A stretch of 64,000 bases of DNA from Bifidobacterium miconisargentati (GCF_019331675.1 NZ_JAHBBJ010000004.1:124001-188000), one strand, 5' to 3'. Positions 18,924 to 29,555 are shown, counted from the first letter of the stretch. The notes: a model not told the origin generated them from the sequence alone. Made by a program: numbers and translations.

Positions 18924-20768
18924 ATGGCTTACTACTGCAATCCGCTCAATTTCGACTACCGTTACCAATTCCTCAAGGCCGTCAACCCGCAGGGCGCCCC
19001 GGCCGACCACTGGAGCGTCTACCGCGAGGCCGCCGATCCCTCGCTCATCGAATTCAAGGGGCTGTACTATCTGTTCCCCTCGATGACGAACGGCTTCCTG
19101 ACCAGCCCCGATCTGATCAACTGGACCCGACATCCGTTCCTGACCACCATGCCGGCCTGCGACTACGCTCCCGACGTGCGCCGGATCGGCGACTGGATGT
19201 ACTTCTGCGCCTCCAGAATGGGTGAGAACAGCGCGTTCTACCGTTCCAAGGACCCGCTGCACGAGCCGTTCGAGAAGATCGAGGGCACCTTCCAATTCTG
19301 GGACCCGGACATGTTCCTGGACGACGACGGCCGCCTCTATTTCTATTGGGGATGCTCGAACGTGACCCCCATCTACGGCGTGGAGCTCGACCCCGACACC
19401 ATGGAACGCAAGGGCGAGCCGGTGCCACTGATCTTCGGCAACACCGCCGAGCACGGCTTTGAGCGCACCGGCGACGAGCACGTGCCGCCCAAGAGCCCCG
19501 AACAGGTGCAGGCCGAGGTCGAGGCAATGGTCTCGCGCATGATGCAGGCCCCGGCCGAGCAGCGCGCCGCCATGGGATTCGATTCCGAGGAAAAGATTCG
19601 CGCCACCGCCCAGGCCTTCCTCGGCACAGACCCATACATCGAGGGCGCATGGATGACCAAGGTCGGCGACCGCTACCTGCTGCAATACGCCGAACCCGGC
19701 ACCGAATTCAACATCTACGGCGACGGCGTCTACGAGTCCTTCTCCCCACTGGGCCCGTTCACCCTGGCTGTCAACAACCCGTATTCCTACAAGCCGGGCG
19801 GATTCGCCACCGGTGCCGGCCATGGCTCCACCCTGCTCGACCAGGACGGGCGCTACTGGCATGCTTCCACGATGCGCATCAGCCGTACCAACAACATGGA
19901 ACGGCGTCTGGGGTTGTGGAAAGCCGGTGTGGACACGGACGGCGAACTGTTCTGCGACCAGCGCTACGGCGACTGGCCGGTGAATCCCGAGACCCCGGCG
20001 TTCGCCAAGCCCGACTGGATGCTGCTGTCCTACGGCGTGGCCGCCAAGGCGTCATCCGAGGAAACAGGCAAAGAGGCGAGCCATGTCGCCGACGAGGACA
20101 TCCGCTCCTGGTGGCGTGCAGCCTCGGCCGAACCCGGCGAATGGGTCGAGATCGACCTGGGCGCCGTGCGGGACGTGCACGCCGTGCAGGTGAACTTCGC
20201 CGACGACGGTATCGTGGCAGAACCCCCGGCCGACGGCCCAACCAAGTCGGACATGAGCGGTCTGCGCGTGATCGACACCGCCGAGCACCGCACCCGCTGG
20301 CTGCTGCAGGGCAGCGAGGACGGCACCCAATGGTCGGCATTGACCGACCGCAGCGATGCCGACACCAACCTGCCGCATGACTTCATCGTCCTCGGGGAAG
20401 GCCGCGCGCTCCGCCACCTGCGGCTCACGGTCCTCGAAACGCCGTTCGGCCAGCCGGCCGCGGTCAGTGGCCTGCGTGTGTTCGGCATTGCTTCCGGGCC
20501 GGTCCCGGCCGCGCCCGCCGACGTCACGGCCACTCGCGAAGGAAACCTCGACATGACCGTCTCCTGGAAGGCCGCCGACGACGCCACCGGCCACAACGTC
20601 CTCTGGGGCCACGCGCCGGACAAGCTCTACCACAGCTACATGGTCTTCGGCCCCGAACGCTGCTCCCAGCGCATCGGCGCCCTGATCGCCGGCCAGCCGG
20701 TGTACGTGCGTGTGGATGCTTTCAACACCGCCGGTATCACCGAGGGCGAGGTTCTGCAGGTGCGTTGA
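18924..20768 (+). CDS. Glycoside hydrolase family 43-like enzyme with C-terminal discoidin-like and fibronectin-III domains
   Basis: The protein has 614 residues and is cytoplasmic. The first 360 residues form a five-bladed propeller: base Asp in EAADPSLIEFKGLYYLF, pKa-tuning Asp in FWDPDMFLDDDGRLYFYWG, acid Glu in IEGAWMTKVGDRYLLQYAE. GH43 enzymes are arabinofuranosidases or xylosidases. Residues about 370-525 resemble a carbohydrate-binding F5/8-type domain (EWVEIDLGAVRDVHAVQV) and the last 85 a fibronectin-III fold. It ends the cluster 1 run. A pectin or xylan side-chain activity is inferred; the exact linkage is not readable. Confidence 0.85.
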   Translation: MAYYCNPLNFDYRYQFLKAVNPQGAPADHWSVYREAADPSLIEFKGLYYLFPSMTNGFLTSPDLINWTRHPFLTTMPACDYAPDVRRIGDWMYFCASRMGENSAFYRSKDPLHEPFEKIEGTFQFWDPDMFLDDDGRLYFYWGCSNVTPIYGVELDPDTMERKGEPVPLIFGNTAEHGFERTGDEHVPPKSPEQVQAEVEAMVSRMMQAPAEQRAAMGFDSEEKIRATAQAFLGTDPYIEGAWMTKVGDRYLLQYAEPGTEFNIYGDGVYESFSPLGPFTLAVNNPYSYKPGGFATGAGHGSTLLDQDGRYWHASTMRISRTNNMERRLGLWKAGVDTDGELFCDQRYGDWPVNPETPAFAKPDWMLLSYGVAAKASSEETGKEASHVADEDIRSWWRAASAEPGEWVEIDLGAVRDVHAVQVNFADDGIVAEPPADGPTKSDMSGLRVIDTAEHRTRWLLQGSEDGTQWSALTDRSDADTNLPHDFIVLGEGRALRHLRLTVLETPFGQPAAVSGLRVFGIASGPVPAAPADVTATREGNLDMTVSWKAADDATGHNVLWGHAPDKLYHSYMVFGPERCSQRIGALIAGQPVYVRVDAFNTAGITEGEVLQVR

Positions 20769-20889
20769 CCATGCACCCGCATGATGGGGCCCGGCCGGGA
20801 TAGGTGCGTTTCATGCCGCGTCAATCCCAGCCGGGTCCCATCATGCTCGGGCGGTTCACGGTCCGCCACCATCCATGACGAACCCCGCC

Positions 20890-20895
20890 TATACA
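20890..20895 (+). promoter_or_regulatory. Candidate -10 box for a leaderless miaB transcript
   Basis: TATACA (in TATACAATG) ends ten bases before ATG 20906, and no Shine-Dalgarno sequence is present. This geometry predicts transcription starting at or next to the start codon. Confidence 0.45.
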
Positions 20896-20905
20896 ATGCC
20901 GCCTT

Positions 20906-22366
20906 ATGAACGAAGACATGATGACCGAGGCGGAGCGCGCCTCGATTACCGCCGATGGCACCGAGCCAATGCCGATCGTGGCGGACCGCGGCAAGGGCGT
21001 GTTCCACATCCACACGCTCGGATGCCAGATGAACGTGCACGATTCCGAGCGCATCGCCGGCGTGCTTGAGGCCAACGGATACGTGCCGGCCACCCAGGAG
21101 CAGATCGACAGCCACGATTTCGACGTCATCGTGCTCAATACCTGCGCGGTGCGCGAGAACGCCGCCGAACGCATGTACGGCACCATCGGCCTGTTCAACC
21201 GCATCAAGCTGCAGCGCCCGAACCTGCAGATCGCCGTGGGCGGCTGCATGGCCCAGCTCGACCGCGAGACCATCGCCAAGCGCAAGCCGTGGGTGGCGGC
21301 CGTGTTCGGCACCAAGAACATCGAGGACCTGCCCAAGCTTCTCGAACAGAACCGCCTGACCAACAAGCCGCAGGTGCGCGTGGCCGACCAGCTGGAGGAG
21401 TTCCCGAGCCAGCTGCCCGCCGCCCGTGCCTCCCGCGTGAGCTCCTGGGTGGCCATCTCCGTGGGCTGCAACAACACGTGCACGTTCTGCATCGTGCCCA
21501 CCACGCGCGGCAAGGAGAAGGACCGCCGTCCCGGCGACATCCTCGCCGAGATCCGCCAGTGCGTGGCGGACGGCGCCAAGGAGGTCACGTTGCTCGGTCA
21601 GAACGTGAATTCGTTCGGCTATGGCATCGGCGACCGGTACGCCTTCAGCAAGCTGCTGCGCGCCTGCGGCGAGATCGAGGGACTGGAGCGCGTGCGCTTC
21701 ACCTCGCCGCACCCGGCCGCCTTCACCGACGACGTGATCGCCGCGATGGCCGAGACGCCGAACATCATGCACCAGCTGCACTTCCCGCTGCAGTCCGGCT
21801 CCGACCGCATCCTCAGGGCGATGCGCCGCTCCTACCGTTCGGCCAAGTTCCTCGACATCCTCGGCCGCATCCGCAAGGCCATGCCGGACGCGCAGATCTC
21901 CACGGACATCATCGTGGGCTTCCCGGGCGAGACCGAGGAGGACTTCCAGGCCACTCTTGACGTGGTGCGCCAGGCCCGCTTCTCCTCGGCGTTCATGTTC
22001 ATCTATTCGCCGCGCCCCGGCACCCCGGCCGCATCCATGCCGCAGATCCCGCGCGACATCGTGCAGGAGCGGTTCGACCGTCTGGTGGCCCTGCAGGAGC
22101 AGATCACCGAGGAGAATCTCGCCACGTTCGAAGGCCGTGACGTCGAAGTGATGATCACCGGCAAGATCGGCAAGAAGGACGGCGACACGCACCGTGTGAC
22201 CGGCCGCGAGAAGACCGGCGTGCTGGTGCACATCGGCGTGCCGGAAGGCTATCCGGTGCCGGAGATCGGCGACTTCGTGACCGTGACCGTGACCCACGCC
22301 GGCCGCCACAACCTGCTCGCCGACCCCGACCCCGCCGCCGGGCAGACCTACTCCGTGCGTCACTGA
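20906..22366 (+). CDS. miaB: tRNA-2-methylthio-N6-dimethylallyladenosine synthase
   Basis: The protein has 486 residues and is a radical-SAM methylthiotransferase. It adds the 2-methylthio group to N6-isopentenyladenosine at position 37 of tRNAs reading UNN codons. Seen are the N-terminal UPF0004 domain with cluster cysteines ([21 protein letters not shown]), the radical-SAM CxxxCxxC motif in [12 protein letters not shown], and a C-terminal TRAM domain (about 400-475). The next gene encodes MiaA, which makes the substrate for MiaB; the two are adjacent, consistent with one pathway. Confidence 0.95.
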   Translation: MNEDMMTEAERASITADGTEPMPIVADRGKGVFHIHTLGCQMNVHDSERIAGVLEANGYVPATQEQIDSHDFDVIVLNTCAVRENAAERMYGTIGLFNRIKLQRPNLQIAVGGCMAQLDRETIAKRKPWVAAVFGTKNIEDLPKLLEQNRLTNKPQVRVADQLEEFPSQLPAARASRVSSWVAISVGCNNTCTFCIVPTTRGKEKDRRPGDILAEIRQCVADGAKEVTLLGQNVNSFGYGIGDRYAFSKLLRACGEIEGLERVRFTSPHPAAFTDDVIAAMAETPNIMHQLHFPLQSGSDRILRAMRRSYRSAKFLDILGRIRKAMPDAQISTDIIVGFPGETEEDFQATLDVVRQARFSSAFMFIYSPRPGTPAASMPQIPRDIVQERFDRLVALQEQITEENLATFEGRDVEVMITGKIGKKDGDTHRVTGREKTGVLVHIGVPEGYPVPEIGDFVTVTVTHAGRHNLLADPDPAAGQTYSVRH

Positions 22367-22453
22367 ATGTATTTCGGTTCCCTTCTCCAAGCTCTGAGAA
22401 GGGAACCGACCGCCGTATGGCGGATCGAGGGGAGTCATGTTGGGAGGAATATT

Positions 22454-23440
22454 GTGACTCAGCGCGTCGTATCCATCGTCGGCCCCACCGCATCCGGCAA
22501 GACCGGACTGGGCATCGCCATCGCCCGCCGCCTGGCCGAACAGGGGGAGCGGGCCGAAATCGTCAACGCGGACGCCTACCAGATGTACCGCGGCATGGAC
22601 ATCGGCACCGCCAAGCCCACCGCTGAGGAACAGGCCGCCGTGCCCCATCACCTCATCGACATCATCGACCCCGAGGACACGATGAGCGTGGCGCGCTTCC
22701 AGCAGCTCGCGCGCGAGACCATCGCCGACCTGCAGTCGCGCGGCATCCGCCCGATCCTGGTGGGCGGCTCCGGCCTCTACGCCCGCGCGGCCATCGACGA
22801 CATCACCTTCCCCGGCACCGACCCCGAAGTACGGGCCCGCTTGGAGGAACGCGAGAAAGCCGAAGGCGCCGGTGCCCTGTTCGACGAGCTGAGGGCCAAG
22901 GACCCGGAGGCCGCCGCCCGCATGGACCCGCGCAACCCACGCCGCACCATCCGCGCGCTCGAGGTCATCGAACTGACCGGCAAACCATATTCCGCGAGTT
23001 TGCCGCGCTACCGTTATGTGATTCCCTCCGTCCAGATCGGCCTCGACCTGGACCGAGCCGACCTGGACCGTCGCATCGACATCCGTACCAAGCAGATGAT
23101 GACCAACGGTTTCGTCGAGGAGGTCGAACGCCTGCGCCCGCATCTGGGCGCCACGGCCGTCCGCGCGCTCGGCTACCAGCAGATCATCGACCTGCTGGAC
23201 GGCATCTGGGACGAATACGACGCCTTCGCGGACATCGCGCAGAAGACCAAACGACTGGCCCGCAAGCAGATGGGCTGGTTCGGCCGTGACCCGCGCATCC
23301 ACTGGCTGCAGGCCCTCAACCCGAAACTGGTGGACAACGCCATGGCCATCATCGCCCACGCGGACGCCGGCGACTACGACCCCATCGATGCCCACGCCGA
23401 CGAATACGTGCAGCACCACCTCGGCGACATCGAAGCGTAA
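22454..23440 (+). CDS. miaA: tRNA dimethylallyltransferase
   Basis: The protein has 328 residues. A GTG start at 22454 is chosen because GGGAGGA lies five bases upstream and the protein then begins [19 protein letters not shown]. It transfers dimethylallyl from DMAPP to A37 of tRNA. The P-loop GPTASGKT, the [16 protein letters not shown] segment and [11 protein letters not shown] are typical. It is 87 bp downstream of miaB and supplies that enzyme's substrate. Length is normal for the family. Confidence 0.95.
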   Translation: MTQRVVSIVGPTASGKTGLGIAIARRLAEQGERAEIVNADAYQMYRGMDIGTAKPTAEEQAAVPHHLIDIIDPEDTMSVARFQQLARETIADLQSRGIRPILVGGSGLYARAAIDDITFPGTDPEVRARLEEREKAEGAGALFDELRAKDPEAAARMDPRNPRRTIRALEVIELTGKPYSASLPRYRYVIPSVQIGLDLDRADLDRRIDIRTKQMMTNGFVEEVERLRPHLGATAVRALGYQQIIDLLDGIWDEYDAFADIAQKTKRLARKQMGWFGRDPRIHWLQALNPKLVDNAMAIIAHADAGDYDPIDAHADEYVQHHLGDIEA

Positions 23441-23517
23441 GCGCCAATAAACATTGGCTCCTCTCCCTGAAGGGAACAGACGAACTTTTGCGCCGATGCA
23501 GGATCGTTTGTGTCATG

Positions 23518-23567
23518 GCTCCCCTCCCTGAGGGGAGCCGGCGGCGAAAGCCGACTGAGGGGAGCCC
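23518..23567 (+). repeat. Family A repeat, internal part
   Basis: A GGCTCCCCTCCCTGAGGGGA hairpin, then GGCGGCGAAAGCCGACTGAG, lies between the convergent miaA and Fic-like genes. A second, related but weaker hairpin (ctctccctgaaggga) lies 60 bp before it. It may terminate both transcripts. Confidence 0.7.
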
Positions 23568-23589
23568 TCAGCAGACCTCGAAGAGGGAC

Positions 23590-24399
23590 TCAGTGCGCCG
23601 GCCCCTGATCCCAACCGGCGATGAGGAACACGCGCGTCGGGTTCGCCGGCCGCAGCATCGAATCGAACAGGCGCTCGAACGCACTCAGGTCACCACGGTA
23701 CGCCGTGTGCTTGGCCGTGCGGTACGCCTCGCGCGTCACCTCGCCCCAGTCGAGATCCCAGCCGGCGTCATGCGCCAGCCGCGACCCGAAGATGCGCAGC
23801 ACCATCGCGTTGCCGCCGCGGAACGGATGCAGGTATCCCAATTCGTCGTAGATCACGGCGAACGCATGCACGAACACGTTGCGGTCCATCGCGTGCAGGT
23901 TGCGCTTGTCCGCCAGCTCGGTGGCGATGTTCAACGCCCCGGTCTCGATGAGCGCCGCAGGGAAGAACGCCTCCGGATTGGCCGCCAGCGCATGGTCGTT
24001 CGTCACCTCGCGCGTGGTGTTCGCGGTGCGCAGCTTGCCCGCGTCGTCGAACACGCCCTCGAACAGACCCTTGTGGATGGCCACCAGCTCATCCAGATCG
24101 CCCGACGGGTTCCACCGGCGTTCGGCCAGCAGCACCGTGCGCGCGAACACCGCATCCGCCCGGTCCGTGGCGTGATCGTCCAAGCTGCCGTCCGCCAGAC
24201 GATCGCCGCCCTTGCCCTCCGCCACGTGCAACCTCATGGCGGTCTGCTCGTCGGCCATGTCGATGAGATGGCTTACATCTTCAATGCCCTGTTCGTAGGC
24301 CACCGCGGCGCGCATCGTCGCCTCGCCGGGCATCATCGCCTCCAATGCGCAGTTCTTGAGTGCAAATGCGACTGCGCTCGCACGCTCTGCGGGTGTCAT
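23590..24399 (-). CDS. Fic-domain protein with degenerate active-site motif
   Basis: The protein has 269 residues. Fic folds normally carry HxFx(D/E)GNGRxxR, where His drives transfer of AMP (or another nucleotide part) to a protein hydroxyl, the acidic residue binds Mg2+ and Arg grips phosphates. Here the motif is HPFRGGNAMVLRIF: His, Phe, GN and the last Arg are kept, but the acidic residue is Gly and GR is AM. The preceding ELVAIHKGLFEGVF and helix layout support the Fic assignment. No adjacent antitoxin gene and no inhibitory (S/T)xxxE(G/N) motif is obvious. ATG 24399 is the best start; one nine bases upstream is also possible. Confidence 0.75.
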   Translation of the reverse strand: MTPAERASAVAFALKNCALEAMMPGEATMRAAVAYEQGIEDVSHLIDMADEQTAMRLHVAEGKGGDRLADGSLDDHATDRADAVFARTVLLAERRWNPSGDLDELVAIHKGLFEGVFDDAGKLRTANTTREVTNDHALAANPEAFFPAALIETGALNIATELADKRNLHAMDRNVFVHAFAVIYDELGYLHPFRGGNAMVLRIFGSRLAHDAGWDLDWGEVTREAYRTAKHTAYRGDLSAFERLFDSMLRPANPTRVFLIAGWDQGPAH

Positions 24400-24515
24400 G
24401 CAACCCATGATAAGGCATGACGGCGGGCGATCGGCCCATATCCGGCTCATGCGCGTGCAAACGGACGCCGCCGCGCCCGTGCCCGGACAAACGGCGCCAT
24501 GAACGCCCGTCCTAG

Positions 24516-24521
24516 TAGAAT
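24516..24521 (+). promoter_or_regulatory. Candidate -10 box for a leaderless ftsK transcript
   Basis: TAGAAT ends ten bases before ATG 24532, with no ribosome-binding site between. The spacing equals that seen at miaB. Confidence 0.4.
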
Positions 24522-24531
24522 CGGATGCGCT

Positions 24532-27480
24532 ATGGCACGAACAGCATCCTCAGACGACACCAAATCCCGCAAAACACGTGGCGGCGACGACCTTCACGAC
24601 GGCGAAACCAAAGTCCAGTCCGACCTTGACTCCGAACCCGTATGGAAGAAGGTCCTCCTCGCCGTGCCACGCGCCCTCGGCTCGGGCGTACGGGCGGTCT
24701 CCGGCGTGGGCGAATACGATCCCGTCTACCGCCGTGACGGCCTGTGCTTCGTGATGCTCGTGCTCGCCGTGCTCTTCTGCGCCTCCGAATGGTTCCGCGT
24801 GCACGGCGCCTTCGGCCAGCTCCTGCACGCCATCGCCTCCGGCATCCTCGGCGTGATGAGCGTGATCCTGCCGGTCCTGCTCGCGGGCGTGGCCATCCGC
24901 CTCATGCGCAACTCCGGCCGCGGCTCCAACAACCCCCGCGTGGTCACCGGCTGGGTGCTGCTGCTGTGGTCCATCTGCTCGATCATCGACGTGGCGCTCG
25001 CCGCCGACCACACCCAATTCGACATCACCGTGCTGCAGTCCGCCGGCGGCCTGTTCGGCTTCTTCCTCGGCTCGCCGCTCGCCTGGGGCCTCTCCAATGC
25101 GTTCGCGATCATCGTGTTCGTCATCGTGGCGCTGTTCTCGCTGCTCATGATCACCGGCACCCACGTCACCGACCTGCCGGACAACGCCCGCGCGCTCGTC
25201 GCCAAGGTCCAGGGCAAGCCGTTCTCCCCGAAGTCCAAGGAAACGGACGGGGACGACGCACAGCACAGCCAGTTCCCGAACGAGGTGCGCGTGGGGGATG
25301 GCACGCTCGCCTTCGCCGACGGCGTGCCCGCACACGACGGCACCGACGAGGAGGCCGACGACGGCCAGCAGTCCGAAGGCATGTTCGGCTTCCTTACCAA
25401 GCTGTTCGGCCGCAAGGCCAAGGACGACGGCGACTCCCGCCTCGACCGGTACGCCGCCGACGATCCGTTCGACACGGCCGCCAGCCGCCACGGCGCCACC
25501 GCCGAAACCCCGGTGGTCGACGGCGTGGCCCGTACGGTCTCCAGCGGCGACGGCCCGTCGGTCGGCCGCACCATCGCGTCCTCCGCCTACGACGGACGTC
25601 CCCATGTGGGCGAGCCCGCCCCTGTGTCACCCGTGGCCCGTCCGCGCGTCGTCTCCGGCGGCTCGACGGTCGCCATGCCGTCCGATGCGATGCCGGACGA
25701 TCCGTGGGCGCCCAGCGCCGTCCAGGCTGCGGGCGCCGTCGTGCCATCCGTCGTAAGCGGCGGAACGACCGCCGTTCCGAGCGCTACGGGCGATGACGAC
25801 GATGCCACGCGCGTCACCGTCGTCGGCGGCGCCACGGGCGCCTATGCCGGTGCGGACGCCGACGGCAGCGGAGTCGGCCAGGGCGTGCCCCGCGCCGATG
25901 CCCCGGCCGGAGTGGATGCGGGGGAGGGTGATCCGGACGACGACGCCAACCGTCCCTACCAGCTGCCGGACCTGAACCTCCTGGCCAAGGGTCAGCCGCA
26001 CGCCATGCGCACACCGGCCAACGACCGCGTGATCCGGGCGCTCACCTCCACGTTCGAACAGTTCAACGTGGACGCCAAGGTGGTCGGCTTCCTGCGCGGC
26101 CCCTCCGTGACCCAGTACGAGGTGGAGCTCGGCCCCGGCGTCAAGGTGGAGAAGGTCACCAACCTGCAGCGCAACATCGCCTACGCCGTGGCCAGCTCGG
26201 ACGTGCGCATCCTCTCGCCGATCCCCGGCAAATCCGCCATCGGCATCGAGATCCCGAACGAGGACCGCGAGATCGTGCATCTGGGCGACGTGCTGCGTTC
26301 CGACAAGGCCATGAACGACCCGAACCCGATGCTCAGCGGCATCGGCAAGGACGTGGAGGGCCACTTCGTGACCGCCGACCTGACCAAGATGCCGCACCTG
26401 CTGGTGGCCGGCGCCACCGGTTCCGGCAAGTCCAGCTTCATCAACTCGATGCTCACCTCGATCATCATGCGCGCCACGCCCGAACAGGTGCGCCTGATCA
26501 TGGTGGACCCCAAGCGCGTGGAACTGTCCGCGTACGCCGGCATCCCGCACCTGCTGACCCCGATCATCACCGACCCGAAGAAAGCCGCGCAGGCCCTCGA
26601 ATGGGTGGTCAAGGAGATGGACGCGCGCTACTCCGACCTCGAATACTTCGGATTCCGCCACGTCAAGGACTTCAACGAGGCCGTGCGCGCCGGCAAGGTG
26701 CACGCCCCGCTCGGCTCCAAGCGCAAGGTGGCTCCCTACCCGTACATCCTCGTGGTGGTCGACGAGATGGCCGACCTCATGATGGTGGCCAAGAACGACG
26801 TGGAAAGCTCCATCCAGCGCATCACCCAGCTCGCTCGAGCCGCCGGCGTGCATCTCGTGCTCGCCACCCAGCGCCCGTCCGTGGACGTGGTGACGGGTCT
26901 GATCAAGGCGAACATCCCGTCCCGCCTGGCGTTCGCCACCTCCTCGGCCACCGACTCCCGAGTCATCCTCGACACCACCGGCGCCGAGACGCTGATCGGC
27001 CAGGGCGACGCCCTGTTCCTGCCGATGGGCTCCGCCAAGCCGATCCGCGTGCAGGGCTCGTGGGTCTCCGAATCCGAGATCCGCAAGGCCGTGGAGTTCG
27101 TGCGTACCCAGCGCAAGCCCAAGTACCGCGAGGACATCGAGCAGATGGCCAAGGACGCCGAAAAGAAGGACAGCCAGGACATCGACGAGGAGATCGGCGA
27201 CGACATGGATGTGCTGCTGCAGGCCGCCGAGCTCGTGGTCACCTCGCAGTTCGGTTCCACCTCCATGCTGCAGCGCAAGCTCAGGGTCGGCTTCGCCAAG
27301 GCCGGCCGCCTCATGGACCTGCTCGAGACGCGCGGCGTGGTGGGTCCGTCCGAAGGCTCCAAGGCCCGCGAGGTGCTCGTCCAGCCGCAGGACCTGCCGC
27401 AGGTGCTCGCCTTCATCCGCGGCGAGACCAGCTCGCTCGAACCCTCCGCTCCCAGCCAGGGCGAACTCGGCGGGGAGTGA
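24532..27480 (+). CDS. ftsK: FtsK/SpoIIIE DNA translocase
   Basis: The protein has 982 residues. It is a membrane-anchored motor that pumps chromosomal DNA through the closing septum and promotes dimer resolution. Four membrane helices lie in about residues 60-210, followed by a low-complexity Asp/Gly/Ala/Val linker to about 485. The RecA-like motor has Walker [12 protein letters not shown] (about 625-635) and Walker [14 protein letters not shown]. The C-terminal gamma winged helix ([22 protein letters not shown]) reads KOPS-type DNA signals. ATG 24532 is preferred over 24499 because a -10-like TAGAAT lies between them. The gene stands just ahead of pgsA on the same strand. Confidence 0.93.
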   Translation: MARTASSDDTKSRKTRGGDDLHDGETKVQSDLDSEPVWKKVLLAVPRALGSGVRAVSGVGEYDPVYRRDGLCFVMLVLAVLFCASEWFRVHGAFGQLLHAIASGILGVMSVILPVLLAGVAIRLMRNSGRGSNNPRVVTGWVLLLWSICSIIDVALAADHTQFDITVLQSAGGLFGFFLGSPLAWGLSNAFAIIVFVIVALFSLLMITGTHVTDLPDNARALVAKVQGKPFSPKSKETDGDDAQHSQFPNEVRVGDGTLAFADGVPAHDGTDEEADDGQQSEGMFGFLTKLFGRKAKDDGDSRLDRYAADDPFDTAASRHGATAETPVVDGVARTVSSGDGPSVGRTIASSAYDGRPHVGEPAPVSPVARPRVVSGGSTVAMPSDAMPDDPWAPSAVQAAGAVVPSVVSGGTTAVPSATGDDDDATRVTVVGGATGAYAGADADGSGVGQGVPRADAPAGVDAGEGDPDDDANRPYQLPDLNLLAKGQPHAMRTPANDRVIRALTSTFEQFNVDAKVVGFLRGPSVTQYEVELGPGVKVEKVTNLQRNIAYAVASSDVRILSPIPGKSAIGIEIPNEDREIVHLGDVLRSDKAMNDPNPMLSGIGKDVEGHFVTADLTKMPHLLVAGATGSGKSSFINSMLTSIIMRATPEQVRLIMVDPKRVELSAYAGIPHLLTPIITDPKKAAQALEWVVKEMDARYSDLEYFGFRHVKDFNEAVRAGKVHAPLGSKRKVAPYPYILVVVDEMADLMMVAKNDVESSIQRITQLARAAGVHLVLATQRPSVDVVTGLIKANIPSRLAFATSSATDSRVILDTTGAETLIGQGDALFLPMGSAKPIRVQGSWVSESEIRKAVEFVRTQRKPKYREDIEQMAKDAEKKDSQDIDEEIGDDMDVLLQAAELVVTSQFGSTSMLQRKLRVGFAKAGRLMDLLETRGVVGPSEGSKAREVLVQPQDLPQVLAFIRGETSSLEPSAPSQGELGGE

Positions 27481-27545
27481 TTTTTCCTTGGTTCCCAAGC
27501 CGATTCCCAGCGTGCGTTCACCCAAGGTAGAAGTGTGGGGGTAAC

Positions 27546-28223
27546 GTGAACACTATGAGTGAAAACACCGTGGATAAGCAGTCATCATCCAAGCCGTCGA
27601 TTTTCGACGGGTGGAACGCTCCGCCGAACCTCGTCACCTACTCGCGCATCGTGCTGGTGATCATCTTCCTGGTTCTCGACATCATGGCCGGCGCGTGGGG
27701 TGCCGAAAACCTCACCCTGCGCTGGGTGGCCGGCGTGCTGTTCATCATCGCCGCCTGCACCGATAAGATCGACGGCTGGATGGCCCGCAAATACAACCAG
27801 GTCACGGAAATGGGCAAGCTCATGGATCCGATCGCGGACAAGCTGCTCACCTGCGGTGCATTGATCGTGGCCGCGGCCTTCCATGAGTTCGGCAACGTCA
27901 TCTGGGGCTGGGTCGTGGTGGCCCTGTTCCTCGTGCGCGAGATCGGCATCACCGTGATGCGCTTCTTCGTCATGGAACGCCCGGGCGGCAAGGTCATCGC
28001 CGCCGCCTGGCCCGGCAAGCTCAAGACCGTGTTCCAGTGCGTGGGCCTGTCCATGCTGCTGCTGCCGTTCTGGTCCCTGGAGACCGGCCAGACCACGCCG
28101 TTCTGGCTCACCGCCTACTATTTCCTGACCTACGCCGTGATCTACGTGGCGCTCGTGCTGTGCCTCTACTCCGGCGGCGTGTACCTGTACAACACGTTCA
28201 TCGGCTCCAAGAAGACCGCCTGA
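27546..28223 (+). CDS. pgsA: CDP-diacylglycerol-glycerol-3-phosphate 3-phosphatidyltransferase
   Basis: The protein has 225 residues. It is an integral membrane enzyme making phosphatidylglycerophosphate, the first committed step to phosphatidylglycerol and cardiolipin. The CDP-alcohol phosphotransferase signature is complete: DGWMARKYNQVTEMGKLMD then PIADK, carrying the DGxxARxxxxxxxxGxxxDxxxD pattern. Five or six hydrophobic helices follow. A GTG at 27546 and an ATG at 27555 are both possible starts. In Actinobacteria pgsA usually lies upstream of cinA and recA, as here. Confidence 0.93.
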   Translation: MNTMSENTVDKQSSSKPSIFDGWNAPPNLVTYSRIVLVIIFLVLDIMAGAWGAENLTLRWVAGVLFIIAACTDKIDGWMARKYNQVTEMGKLMDPIADKLLTCGALIVAAAFHEFGNVIWGWVVVALFLVREIGITVMRFFVMERPGGKVIAAAWPGKLKTVFQCVGLSMLLLPFWSLETGQTTPFWLTAYYFLTYAVIYVALVLCLYSGGVYLYNTFIGSKKTA

Positions 28224-28239
28224 CGGCCGAGGTTTTCCT

Positions 28240-28320
28240 GGCTCCCCTTGCCAGGGGAGCTGGCGGCGAAGCCGACTGAGGGGTAGTCCAACAGGATTCA
28301 TGTTGAATTTGGTTTAAGAA
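28240..28320 (+). repeat. Family A repeat, left end lost
   Basis: The internal hairpin GGCTCCCCTTGCCAGGGGAG, then GGCGGCGAAGCCGACTGAG and a right end TTGAATTTGGTTTAA are present, but the left terminal repeat is missing. It starts 17 bp after the pgsA stop and could act as its terminator. Confidence 0.75.
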
Positions 28321-28327
28321 ACTATGA

Positions 28328-28366
28328 TTGATGGGGCGCGGCGCGTTGTTGCCGCGCCCCATCTGC
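28328..28366 (+). terminator. Hairpin between pgsA and cinA
   Basis: GATGGGGCGCGGC, loop, GCCGCGCCCCATC forms a perfect 13-bp stem (28329-28341 and 28350-28362) before the cinA leader. There is no strong T run after it, so its direction is unclear. Confidence 0.45.
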
Positions 28367-28409
28367 GTATATTCACATATTCCTGCAGTTAGGGCCAAGG
28401 AGCCATGCC

Positions 28410-28973
28410 ATGACCATTCCCGATACCGAAACCTCCGACCTGCGCGAATCCTGCGACGCGCTGGCCGCTTCCATCCTGAAAACCTGCGAGGCGCGCGGCG
28501 TGAAGATCGCCTGCGCCGAATCCCTGACCGGCGGCCTGCTCGCCGACGCCTTCGTGCGCATCCCCGGAGCCTCCAACGTGTTCCTTGGCTCGGCCGTCAC
28601 CTATGACATCAAAGCCAAGGCCTCCGTCCTCGGCGTTGACCGCGAGCTGCTGGCCCGCGAAGGCGCCGTGCACCCCGAAGTCGCCCGCCAGATGGCAGCC
28701 GCCACCGCGCGACTCTACGACCAGCCGGAATACGCGGGCAACGTCATCGGCCTGTCCACCACCGGAGTCGCCGGCCCCGGACCGGACGGCGACAAGCCCG
28801 CCGGACTCGTGTACATCGGCCTGCGGGTTCCTTCCGCTCTGACCGATGACGGCCGGGAATCCGTGAAGGCCGTCGAGCTGCATTTGACCGGCACCCGCGA
28901 GGAGGTCCGTCTTCTGACCGTTTTCCGCGTTCTGCAAAACTTGAGTCTATTCACAGCAAGTTTTCAGGAATAA
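28410..28973 (+). CDS. cinA: CinA-family nicotinamide-nucleotide amidohydrolase (PncC domain)
   Basis: The protein has 187 residues and consists of the C-terminal CinA (PncC) domain alone. It deamidates NMN to nicotinate mononucleotide in NAD recycling. Recognisable are KIACAESLTGGLLADAF, SAVTYDIKAKASVLGV and GLSTTGVAGPGPDGDKPAGLVYIG. The N-terminal MoCF-like domain of full-length CinA is missing, as is usual in Actinobacteria. It sits between pgsA and clgR, in the conserved block leading to recA. Confidence 0.9.
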   Translation: MTIPDTETSDLRESCDALAASILKTCEARGVKIACAESLTGGLLADAFVRIPGASNVFLGSAVTYDIKAKASVLGVDRELLAREGAVHPEVARQMAAATARLYDQPEYAGNVIGLSTTGVAGPGPDGDKPAGLVYIGLRVPSALTDDGRESVKAVELHLTGTREEVRLLTVFRVLQNLSLFTASFQE

Positions 28974-29033
28974 AACCGGGTGCGGGTGGTGTTGTATCCA
29001 GTAGGACATAACGAACCGACTATTGGAGGGGCT

Positions 29034-29555
29034 ATGACAGTCGAAACGATGACCCGTATGAACGAGCAGATGGAAACGGCCGCCAGGAAGCCTATGGCCG
29101 TGCAGCCGGGCGTGGCCCGTATGCGCGAGCTGACACCGGCGCAGCGCCGCGCGGTGATGTTCGCCCAGCAGCAGGTGCTCAAGGCGCAGGCCGCCAAGAA
29201 GGCCAAGGACGAGCGTCAGGCCGCGCGTGACCGCATGTGGCAGGAGGAGGACGCCTCATACAAGCCGCAGCACGCGGCCGTCGCGGCCGCCCCTGTGGCC
29301 GAGGAGCCGCGCGAGGTGTCGCTTCGTGGCGCGATCGGCCATGTGCTGCGCGATCTGCGCACGCGCGACCATCGCACGCTGCGCGAGGTGTCCGAGAAGG
29401 CCGGTGTGTCGCTCGGCTATCTGTCCGAGGTTGAGCGCGGGCAGAAGGAGGCCAGCTCCGAACTGCTGAGCTCCATCGCCGACTCGCTCGGCGTGTCCAC
29501 CGCGCAGATGCTGCGCATGGTGGCCGACTACCTCGACTCCGTGCAGGCCGCCTGA
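29034..29555 (+). CDS. clgR: Xre-type regulator, ClgR-like
   Basis: The protein has 173 residues. RBS ttggaggg precedes ATG 29034. The first 90 residues are charged and Ala/Gln-rich. The last 80 form an Xre helix-turn-helix: [20 protein letters not shown], then [21 protein letters not shown]. ClgR in Actinobacteria activates clp protease, recA and stress genes, and its gene normally lies between cinA and recA. Position and sequence both support the name. The N-terminal extension is longer than the compact actinobacterial ClgR, so its activity control may differ. Confidence 0.85.
   Translation: MTVETMTRMNEQMETAARKPMAVQPGVARMRELTPAQRRAVMFAQQQVLKAQAAKKAKDERQAARDRMWQEEDASYKPQHAAVAAAPVAEEPREVSLRGAIGHVLRDLRTRDHRTLREVSEKAGVSLGYLSEVERGQKEASSELLSSIADSLGVSTAQMLRMVADYLDSVQAA

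Noticed and set aside
20636-23419. Very long leftward open frame opposite miaB and miaA
   Set aside because: It is antisense to two clear enzymes, has no ribosome site and a composition typical of reverse frames in high-GC genes (His, Ala, Gly, Val, Asp rich).
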